From positions 310,001 to 374,000 of the forward strand of contig LSRY02000011.1 in NCBI GenBank assembly GCA_001643675.2: a stretch of DNA of 64,000 bases, given 5' to 3'. Below the pieces are notes generated by a model. The model searched no databases. It saw nothing but the letters and a program-made list of their open reading frames with translations, and had not been told where the DNA came from. A program made the translations under genes and the position numbers. Shown here one piece after another: positions 11,228 through 20,767 of the stretch (position 1 is its first letter; each line of letters begins with the position of its first letter). The stretch comes from Monocercomonoides exilis (lineage: Eukaryota > Preaxostyla > Oxymonadida > Polymastigidae).

Positions 11228-14200
11228 ATGAGCAGATGGTTTTCTTTTATATTTGTAGTTATTTTAAGTTTTTGCTTATTTATGAATCTGAATTTTTTGA
11301 AGGCGAATAAAATCGCGTCATTATGGCCTTGAGCTAAAGCAAATATCTCTTCCTCTTGTCGAAGCAACAAATCGACATCCATTAATACCTCTCTCTAATG
11401 AAAGGACATTAATTATAAATGATGATGATCCGCTTTCAATGACAAGCTCACTTTCAGAGATAGACTTTGAAACAGATCCATTGACATCTTTGACAATTGC
11501 AGAAGATGATCCACTTGCCGCAACTCCAAAGGGGGGAGAATCTCTGTTTATTCAGCAGTTAAAGTCGACCCGACCTGTTGTATGAATTGCATTTGCGCTT
11601 CTATTTCTAAAGTTTTTTATCATAATAATACTATTAGGAGTACTTTTCTTCAGAAACCATTAACAAATATACTTCAACGGGCATGCCAATACATTGATTC
11701 ATTTATTGTAAGTTTTTAATGCGAGCTTTTGCACGAATTATTGTGATGTTTATAATATAATGATGTAGATATTCCACAAATTCAATTTTCAATAACATTA
11801 GAAAAGCCAAACGACATTAAAGTCGACGATATAGAAGAACAGTTTAAGGTTACTTACGAAGATATAGCCAAACTTTTGGATCAAAGACTTGTTGAATTAA
11901 AGGAGGCATGGGATCGCAATCAGAGGATAAAAGTTCTGAAGATTGCGATTCAAGTGTGCACTCTTCTCACTGACGGACTTCACCCAACAATATTTCCGCG
12001 TCTTTTTGCATCGGCATCTGCGTTGTTGGATTGCTTTGGAGAAAATATTTTCCAGAGGCTTATGGTGATGTCTTTTGATTCCAAGACAAAAAGTGTGCTT
12101 ACAAATTAATTCAGTCTTTCATTGCAAGTTATTCTTCGTTTTCTCTTTGCATATGCAACAATGCTAATTTTCAATGAAAGCAACACAAAGTCTTGGCAAT
12201 GTGAGCACAGAAGCGAAGGAGTATCTTCAGTCTTGGCTGTATCAAATTACAGGAATCAGAGATGTGGTTACACGAACGTATGATTATTTAGTTAATACAA
12301 ATAAAATATTCGAATATTAAAAAATATTTATTTATTTTATTTTTATGTTTGCTTTTTAATATTCTTCTGCTCCTGCAATTTCCTTTGTGAATCGTATTAC
12401 CCATTCTTCCACCAACACATTCATCTCTTCTCATTCCCTCCCTTCAGCTTGCTCGAATCCTCCGTTCTCAAATCTCTCTGTTTCCTTCTCTCCAACCCTT
12501 TTCTGCCAGCACTCCAGCGGCTGCTCCGCCAGTGCAACGGTATCACCAACCCGATGATGGCAGCGTTTGTGCGGAGTTACGTGCTGAAGAAGGGGATGGA
12601 GCTGGATGTGAGCGACAGAAGGCTCTTCAGAGACAACTTCGGCTGGTTCTTTGTGAAGCTGAAGACAGCACTGAGCTATTCGGTTTGAGAGTGGTTGATG
12701 TGGATGCTTTTGCGTTTGAAATGTGGAGAAGGAGGAGGAGAAGGAGGAGAAGGAGTTCAATTGAAGAGAAATGAAATGAATTTATTTGGAGTAAATATTG
12801 TTAAAAAAAAGAATTGACTACAATCAACTGACAATATTTTCTTTTTTTTGAATCAATAATTATCATTTCATCTTCATTTGTCTATTTTTTTTACAATTTA
12901 TAAATCTTCAGTTGTATCTTTCGATGAAAGCAGAGAATGTTGATTATCCACAATATGTGAGGATATACACGCCATGCATTCAGATACACATCGCTTCAAT
13001 CATCCACGCTGCCCCTAATGTTTGCTGAATAAGAGCAATGTTTATTTTATTTTTCATATTGAAAATTTTTTTTGCTATGTTGACGTGATGTGAATGGTAA
13101 TTATTACAAACATTATAAGCACTTTTTTATTGATTCGCTTTCTTTCATTCAATTTTTCATATTATTCACAATCTTATTCCTTTCTTCATGTTTTGCATTC
13201 TTTTTCCATCTTTTCTCTCCAAAAATACAACTCAGGATGACATAGTTCAACTACTATTGGATGTCTATCAATCAACCAGACGCCCCATCATTCTTCATCA
13301 CATGTTCGAAATGGCTCCTTCTGCACAGATTGTTGCCCATGCTGAACAGATTGCGGAGCTTCTTTCTTCTGAAGAGAGAGTGCTGGCTGCTTTAGAGGGA
13401 GTTTGCCTTTTTTTTTAACCTATTTTATTTTGATTTCAAAATAATGTTGTTTCTTTCTTTCTTTCTTTCTTTGATATTTGCGTATTGATCGATAACTTCT
13501 GATCAAAATTTTTATTTTCCTTATCGCAATCATTCTTTTTGCATTGCCTCATCTCACCCCTTCCCCTTCTACCCTTCTTCAGCGTGAAGCCGTGATGCTC
13601 CAGCCAGAGAAAGAGCAAACACTCGATGTTCCCTCTGAGCTTATCTTTGAGTGCCCTCCATCTGCTTATGACCCCCGGCGCCTTGTGGAAGACTTCTGCT
13701 TCCACCTCACCCGTTCTCCAGCAGACTCCACTCAGCGTTCGTTTGTGTTTAGAGAGCTGCTGTCACTTTTGACACGCATGTCAAATTGCGAAGATTATTT
13801 GAAGGCTGTGTCGCCATTGCTGGACTATACTCTCAAATACTGCACGGTGTGGTTGATATGAAGGAAAAGTGAAAGCTTGGAAAGAGATTTTTTAAATATT
13901 AACTAGAAAAATTTAAAGTTAATTTGTGATTGTTCTTTGAATATGTAATCTTTTCTATTGAAATGTTTTTTATTTGAGTGATCTGCCATTATTTATTGTA
14001 TGCATTAATTTAATATTCTATATCTCTCAATGCATTTCCTTTTTTAATGTTTCAAACATCAGAAAGTTGAGCTTTTCCTTCTCTTTGACGACATCCACAG
14101 CCATTTCACTGCCTCTCCCTCGTTCATCCAACAGACAAAGACACTCATTTACTCTTCTTCTTCTTCCTCTTCCTCTTCTTCTGTTTCTAATCGTGTGTTT

Positions 14201-17200
14201 GATCCTTCTTCTGTTCCTGCCCTCAGAGCTGGCATTGCGCACACCACTCCACTCAGCCGCTCTCATTCTGCTTTTCCTTCTTCTTCTTCCTCTTCTTCCT
14301 CCTCCTCCTCCTCTTCTTTCTCTCATTCACATCCACAATCTTCCTTCAACCCATCCCCCATGAACGAATTCCCTCTTTTCCTGACTCCTCCTTCTTTGTC
14401 CTCTGCCCGCCCAGGTTTAATCCTCAACCCTCTCCTCTCTCCAATTGCCACTCTCACACAAGAACAGCAACTCACACCTTCAGCTGTTTCCTCTCTGAGC
14501 CAAAACACGTCTGCTTCTGAGGCGTCTGTCTCAGAAATTTCTCCTCTTTTCTCTTCCTCTTCCACTCTCTCCTCTTCTGCCCTTTCGCCTGTGCCTCCTC
14601 CACCTCGGACAGCCTCCTTCACAGCTGCCCAGCCATTTGAAGAGCTGCCTTTTGGATCTCACAACACACTCAACAGCTCCAATGGATTGTCTTCTTTACA
14701 TTCATCAACCTCATCATCATCGTCTTCTTTGTCTTCATCTTCTTTGGATGGCTCTACCAATCCAAATTTGCGTGTTAATCCTTCCAAGTCATCATCATCA
14801 TCTTCTTCTTCTTCATCCTCATTGTTTTCTTCTTCTTCTTCTTCTCTTCTCTTCTCCAACATGTCATCCTCTTCTCCCACTCCAACTGCTCCAAAAGTGC
14901 CTCTTCCTCCGCCTTCTCGTCCGGATTCACTGACTTCACATTTCCCTTCCACTTCTCATTCTTCTTTCACTCCACTCTCTCGCATTCATTCAGACATCAC
15001 TTCGTTTCATTCATCATCATCATCATCTTCTTCTTCTTCTTCTTCTCCTCCTTCTATTTTGACTTCTGCATTTGCACTGAGCATGCCTCTTACACAGATC
15101 TCAAATGCTATTTCTTCCATTCCCTCAACTCCCACATCATCTTCCCCATCAAGACAATCATCATCATCATCATCTTCTTCTTCTTCCTCATCTCACAAAC
15201 GCCAAAGCTCTTCTTCTTCTTCTTCTTCTTCTCTTTCTGACTCTGACCTATCATCCATCCCCTCCTTCTCCTCTCCTTCCTTCCTCTCCTCCTTCTACCC
15301 TCCACCCCCACCTCCTCCTCTCCCTTCCGCTCGCTTCCTGCCAGCCACACCAGAAAGTTCTCTTCTTTCCTCTCTTCTCCTCTCTGCTGCCTCTTCTCCC
15401 GAAAGAGCGGGCGCCGTCTGCGCGTTCTCCTCCTTCCAAAAGCTCTCTTCGTTTCTGACTGAAGATGAACAGCACGCCATCGGCGCAGCTCTCATCCAGT
15501 CTGTCTCCTCCTCTGCCTCTCCTCCTGTTGTCGATGCATTCGCTGCCTTGTTCCTCTTCCACAGCGCTCAAGACGCCTTCACAATGGATGCCTCATTCAA
15601 CAAGGGAGATAACAACAAGTGTAGAGCAGACGCTGTTTTGTCGTCGATCGCAGCAAAAGTCAACTTTGGCACGAATTTCGAGCAGCAGATCTCGTTTTAT
15701 GTGGAAATGAGGAAGTCATTCCAGTTTTATGAGGGGCTTCTGCCTCAGCTTGTCCTGCTGTCGAATTCATTGGCGATGAAAGTTTGCGGCTTATTCTTCT
15801 ATACTCCAATTAAACATTGGAACATATCTTTTTTTTATATTGTATTTATTTATTAATCATTTTCATTTCAATACTAATTCTCTATTTCATTTTCTCTCTC
15901 TCTCTCTCTCTCTCTCTTTCTCATTTCTTTATTTCTTTATTTCTTTATTTCTTTATTTATTTATTCAGATCATCTCCCACACGCGCAAGCGCCGGAGCAG
16001 CCGAGCAGTGAATGCCGTGAAAGGGTGTGTGGCATTCAGTGTGGTGACTGTGCCAGCCATCAACAGCGTCTTCCTGCGGCTGCATCTCCTCCTCCACACA
16101 GCAGAAGTTTCTCTCTGTGCGGGTCTCTATGGGCAGATAGACTCCATCTTGAGAGCCATCCTCTCGTTGCTCGCTGTCTTTGCTGCTCCTGTCGATGCAC
16201 TGAATGCAGCAGCAGCGAATACTTCGTCTTTGATTTCTTCTTCTTCTTCTTCTATGAATTCTTCATCGTTTCCATCATCAGCTTCCTCTTCTTCCTCCTC
16301 TTCTTCATTGTCTGCTCTATCTCCTCAAATAATATCTTATCTTTTGTCTGCCCCGCCAGCTGAAGTCGAAGCAAAACTTGTTGAATTCTTGTCTTCTCTC
16401 ATGTCTTTCCTCCTTGTTGTTCCAAGTATGCCTTTAAATATTCTTTATTTGTGTATATTTTGATATATTCATTCTTTTTTATATTTTGATTTTTGTGCTT
16501 CTCCTTCAATTCCATTTGTTATCTCCTTTCTTTTAATTTCTCATTTCAATTTTCTCTCCAGCTGTTCTTCTTCCCTCCTCTTCGTTTGCCATCATCCGCA
16601 ACATCCGCCGTATCATCACAGAAAGACGCTGGCGCGGAGAAAGCATGGCAAAAGGACTCATTTTGTGTCACATGGCCTCTCTTCTGGCTGCGATGACTCA
16701 GAAATCTTATATCTATCACGTGAGGAAAAGTATGGATGGCAGATGCGAAGAGAATTATTGTGCTTTTTCTTTCTTTCTTTCTTTCTTTCTTTATATTTGC
16801 AGATGACGAACTTGATTCTTTTGTTTGTTATATATAAATTGTTATCTTTTTTATTTTTTATTTTCTCATATTTTCCCTTTTTTTCTTGTCCAATTGCAAA
16901 TATTTTCTTTGTCTTTGCATCGTGCGGATTCTTCATTTCACATACAGTTGATAGCAACGATGTTCTGAAGGCAGCAGACGCTACGTTCAAAGAAGAGCTT
17001 ATTTGCATGTTTGATGAATGCATCGATTCAATTTGGTTTGAGATTCGAAGATTGAAAGATCTTCCATCAGAAGAGGTGTGATTTCAGTCAAATTTCTTCT
17101 TTCTTTACAATTAATTAATTATTTATATTTTAAATAATTTATTTTTTAATAATTATTTTTATTTTTATTTTATTTATTTCGTTATTATTTATCATCTTGT

Positions 17201-17564
17201 CTCACAGGCATGCCGAAGCACAATCGTCCTTGCAATCACATTTGTGGATTTTGGCATTTCTCTCTGCTCGCTGAATCTTACTCTTGCACAAGACATCACC
17301 TCTCTTGTGAAAATCTTCAAAATTAAGCTGTCTTCGCTCGAAAGCCGCAAACGGAACACTGTTCGAATAAAGTGTGCATTCGACATTTATTTTCTATTTT
17401 ATTAATTAAATTTTTCCACATCCTTCAACAGTGATGATCCAATTGAACCTCTCAGCAAGAGTGTGCTGAAGAAAATTGAGCGAATTGCCATCGCCGATCC
17501 AACTATACTTGGGCAAAAAATGCTCAAAAGCATCAGAAAAGAACGTTCAATTGTTTCTCACTGA
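11228..17564 (+). CDS. VPS35L: VPS35L (Retriever/Commander subunit), 15 exons, 1421 aa
   Basis: Large alpha-solenoid subunit of Retriever, which with VPS26C, VPS29 and the CCC complex recycles cargo from endosomes. Exons: 11228-11238, 11303-11579, 11654-11707, about 11807-12092, 12181-12277, 12448-12682, 12912-13019, 13236-13400, 13583-13846, 14063-15781, 15969-16425, 16562-16729, 16948-17075, 17208-17371, 17432-17564. The splice is frame-consistent (1422 codons with stop). Landmarks shared with human VPS35L are HPLIPL near the N-terminus, DPL motifs, AWDRNQRIKVLKIAIQ, VNFGTNFEQQISFYVEMR, GCVAFSVVTVPAI with RLHLLLHTAEVSL, and IDSNDVL near the C-terminus. Exon 10 inserts about 400 Ser/Pro-rich residues, which explains the length (human about 960). 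The acceptor of exon 4 is the least certain junction. VPS35 proper is excluded by the N-terminal DPL region and the FEQQ-type block. Confidence 0.9.
14150..15300 (+). repeat. Poly-serine coding expansions in VPS35L exon 10
   Basis: Many runs of TCT/TCC/TCA triplets coding for Ser tracts separated by Pro, Leu and Thr. They sit inside the otherwise conserved solenoid, between the segment equivalent to human residues before and after the middle of the protein. The frame stays open on both sides. Confidence 0.8.
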
Positions 17565-17670
17565 GAACATCTGATATTCTCACTCTATAAATTTTAGCGA
17601 TCATAACCATTTCATTGTTTTATATATTTTTGACAAAAAAAGTTTTTGATTTTTTAGAAATTATTAAGCA

Positions 17671-18252
17671 ATGTCAATTGACATTGAAGAAGATAGAGAA
17701 CTTATTGCTAAAAGAATCGAAGAAGTCAAACGAGAGATGCCTCATATGAACCCTTCAATCGAGGCAATGAAAGTTTTTAATGTTAACATTGTTATTGAAA
17801 AGAATATGAGCAAATGCAGTCTTGTCGGTATCTATTTTATTATAAAAGAACTCAATTGCTATTTCCTTTATTTTCGTTTCTGTAATTTTTCAGTTCCAAT
17901 GGATGGAATAACGAATGTTCATGGAACAGCGTTTGGAGGCTCCATTTATTGTGGATGCTTGCTATGTGGGTGGTCCTTAGTAAGTTGCATGCTTCCTAGT
18001 CATTCTGTTGTTGTTCAAACAGCAAGCATATCATATAAGAAGGCTGTGACTGGGCCATATATGATTTGTGCAGCTGAACTTGGGGAAGCTGAAGAAAAAG
18101 TTTTGGAAGATGTTCAATCACTGCGCAAAAAGCATGAAAAAGGAAAAATCCAAATTACTATTAAAGCATTTTCTTCTGAGAGCATCGAACAAACCGAATT
18201 ACAAAATGAACAAGTCATTTTTCAAGGACTATTCCACTGTGCTCCTCATTGA
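17671..18252 (+). CDS. Hot-dog thioesterase-like protein (YiiD C-terminal type)
   Basis: Predicted 171-residue hot-dog protein after removing a 66-bp intron (17828-17893, donor GTATCT, acceptor TTTTTCAG). The intron is a multiple of three, so the unspliced frame also stays open, but the removed peptide is hydrophobic and breaks the fold. Family features are NVHGTAFGGSIYCGCLL on the central helix, GWSLVSC, then VVVQTASISYKKAVTG, which is the typical strand pattern of the putative thioesterase domain found at the C-terminus of bacterial YiiD. The conserved N-x-HGT-x-FGG segment is where such enzymes bind substrate. It lies 106 bp after VPS35L on the same strand, and the stop is TGA. The substrate is unknown. 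Confidence in the fold is good, in enzymatic activity moderate. Confidence 0.72.
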   Translation: MSIDIEEDRELIAKRIEEVKREMPHMNPSIEAMKVFNVNIVIEKNMSKCSLVGIYFIIKELNCYFLYFRFCNFSVPMDGITNVHGTAFGGSIYCGCLLCGWSLVSCMLPSHSVVVQTASISYKKAVTGPYMICAAELGEAEEKVLEDVQSLRKKHEKGKIQITIKAFSSESIEQTELQNEQVIFQGLFHCAPH

Positions 18253-18580
18253 ACATTTTTCAATTAGTTTTCATTTACAAATTTCTTTTTTTATCCATTT
18301 ATTTACAATTTTTATTTAAAATAAATAAGCTTAAAAATTATTCTACTTATCGATTCGCTTTTTTTTTAAAAATAAAAAATAAAAAGCATATTCAATGATT
18401 TTAAATTTTATATTGGATCAAATTGAATGAATAACGATATTGATTCTGATATGGTTTGATTAAACTTTTATTGTGGGAAGCCAAAATAGGAAATATGAAA
18501 CACAAACAGTATCGTTTTTTTGAAGAAAATTTTTCTTTTCAGAAATTTTGAACAACGAAGCTTTTGAAATAATTGAAGAA

Positions 18581-19447
18581 ATGAGCGAACTTCTTTCCGT
18601 ATACGATGAAAGCGTTGAATTTGGCGAACTTTGGGAATCGAAAGTGAGCGAAAGTGTATCCGTAAGATTTGTTGCAGACTTTGCTCGCATGGAAAGCTAC
18701 AATAGTGAAAGCGAAGCACTGGGAAAAGAAATATTGAAAAAGGTTGACGCAGAACTCATTGGTGGAGCGGTGAAGTTTGTTGTAAAGATATTGAAAGAGA
18801 TGGAGATTTATGAGGAAGAGGAGGAAGGGATTGAGATATGTCATGAGGATTGGGGCGTATTTGGAGAATTTGCATGCCCAATTGTAAAGGAGAGTTCAGA
18901 AACAATCGAATGGGAAAAGGAAGTTGAAGAAGTGATTATGTGGATGTTGGAAGTGCTTGTGCAATGGCTTGGACTGCGAATTGTGGAGCTGGGTCATGGC
19001 TTAGCGTTGTTTGTACGCGTATGCTGCAGTGAAGGATTTGGGTGCATAGGGCAGAATGGAAGGCGGAATAGTAGCTGGTGCAATTTGATTTGTCTGATTG
19101 TTGGGTGCTGTGCTGTGTTGGGAATGAAACATAGCTGCGATCGTGGAGTTCGACGAGGATGGACTCTTCCAGTGTTAGGTATTAACAGCGAAGTGATGGA
19201 GCAAATGGAACTCAGCGTACTTGACTGTCTCGAATGGAGAATTGAAGTGGAGGAAGAAGTGTTATTGGCTCATTTGAAAGCCATTAGCACCCCAATGCAT
19301 GGTGGCTATTTATACATCTTTCAAGGTTTTTCAGTCGAAAGACAATCAGATGAAATAGAAAAATATACAAAGAATGAGGACTGCATGCTCTATGTGGAAA
19401 GAGTTAAAGAAGAAAAACGGATAAAAGTGCTTGAAATGGATGCTTGA
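18581..19447 (+). CDS. Pho80-like cyclin (probable)
   Basis: A 288-residue acidic protein with an N-terminal Glu-rich region and a cyclin-box-like segment from about residue 130 to 240. The box shows a helix with LALFVRVCC, an Asn starting the next helix (NLICLIVGCCAVLGMK), a WTLPVLGIN turn, then MEQMELSVLDCLEWRIEV, which matches the 'exxfL-xxLxW-xxxV' helix of Pho80-type cyclins. Such proteins activate CDKs. The ATG at 18581 is the first in frame. The open frame extends upstream to a good splice acceptor (TTTTCTTTTCAG ending at 18542), so a short 5' exon is possible. The stop is TGA. The usual cyclin-box Lys/Glu pair that contacts the CDK is not obvious, so this is a divergent member. If not a cyclin, it is an unknown acidic helical protein. 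Confidence 0.52.
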   Translation: MSELLSVYDESVEFGELWESKVSESVSVRFVADFARMESYNSESEALGKEILKKVDAELIGGAVKFVVKILKEMEIYEEEEEGIEICHEDWGVFGEFACPIVKESSETIEWEKEVEEVIMWMLEVLVQWLGLRIVELGHGLALFVRVCCSEGFGCIGQNGRRNSSWCNLICLIVGCCAVLGMKHSCDRGVRRGWTLPVLGINSEVMEQMELSVLDCLEWRIEVEEEVLLAHLKAISTPMHGGYLYIFQGFSVERQSDEIEKYTKNEDCMLYVERVKEEKRIKVLEMDA

Positions 19448-20428
19448 GTTTAATGGGAGCGAATGTAGTGGAATTGATTTGATATTTGGAAATGAGTAGG
19501 ATATGGTTGACAACTTGTTTTCTTTTGGTTCAAAGTTTAATCTTCATGACATTCTTCACATTGATCATTTAGTTGTTCGTGTTTTTAAGAGAGCTTGGAA
19601 GAGCAGGAAGCAAGGATAAACCGAATGAGTTTTGTGATATTTTCAATGGCCATTTGGCCATGGAATAATTTTATATTTATTCATTTTATTCCTGTTTGAT
19701 TTGTTGTAATGAAAAAAAATTTTTTTCGATTTTTTTTTTAAAATTTTGAGTTAAATGTTGTATTATTGGTCAAATAACCACTAATGCTGTGTTTTGGCCA
19801 TTTTTTCGGTTTGTTTTCTTTTATTTCACTCTTTTTAATATTTTTTGAGTTGATTTTAGAGCATATTATTTTTTTGTTATTCTTAAAGTTTTGAGTTAGT
19901 TTTTTATGAAAAAAATTTTTCTTCCTTTTTTTAATAGAAAATTTTTGTTTTTCGAATTTTTTTTTCATTTGGTTGGATTTTTGTTAACATTTGTGTTTAT
20001 GATATTTGCTTTGCGTGTGTGTGCCAGTGCGATATATTTGTGTGCACCGGATGGTGCATCAATGTAATTTTCGAGTGTTTGCTTGTGATGCTTCATTTTC
20101 TATTGTTTAATTATTGAGTGCTACTTTCCTCTGAGAGTTCTTATTCTCATCCACGCTTTTTAAGCTTTAATCTTATTCTTTTGATATCATCACATCAGAA
20201 CAGTTGCATGCATCCGGTGTACATAGAAATTTGCAATATTTTTTTTGTTTTCTAACCTTGCAGTTTCATAGATTTCTTAAATAAAAAAGAAAATTAAACA
20301 AAAAGAAAAAAAAAAAAAAGAATTATCACAGACTGTTAACAAACGAGAATATTGGTTTTTTTTCCTTTGTGAATTTCCATTAATTATTAATCCTTTCTGC
20401 TTACATTATTATTTTTTTATAATTAAAT

Positions 20429-20459
<31 letters not shown>

Positions 20460-20767
20460 TATATTTATATATTTATTTATATATTTATTTATATATTTAT
20501 ATATTTATTTATATATATATTTATTTATTTATTTTTTTTTTTTATTTTTTATTTTTTATTTTTTATTTTATTTTTTTTTTTTTGCTTAATTCTATTGATT
20601 GAAAGAGAATCAGAAATGAATAGCAAATAAAAATTTTGATTTTTTGAGTATCTTCGAATTAAAAAGTGAATAGTTTTTTCTAACATTCAATAAGAAAAGA
20701 CCAATTGTAATTTTTTCACAAAACAAAAGTGTTATTCAATTAAAAACCCACTTACAATTACTTGTTG
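19448..20767. other. Convergent intergenic region, very AT-rich
   Basis: About 1.3 kb between the cyclin-like gene (+) and the next gene (-). Long T runs, a TTTA/TATA simple-repeat block and no supported exon. A small minus-strand frame at 19738-19968 is Lys/Asn-rich and typical of AT-biased noncoding DNA. Confidence 0.5.
20429..20583. repeat. (TTTA)n / (TTTATA)n / T-run repeat
   Basis: Uninterrupted block of ATTT and ATTTATAT units followed by T-rich runs. It is a simple repeat with no sign of coding or terminal structure. Confidence 0.85.
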
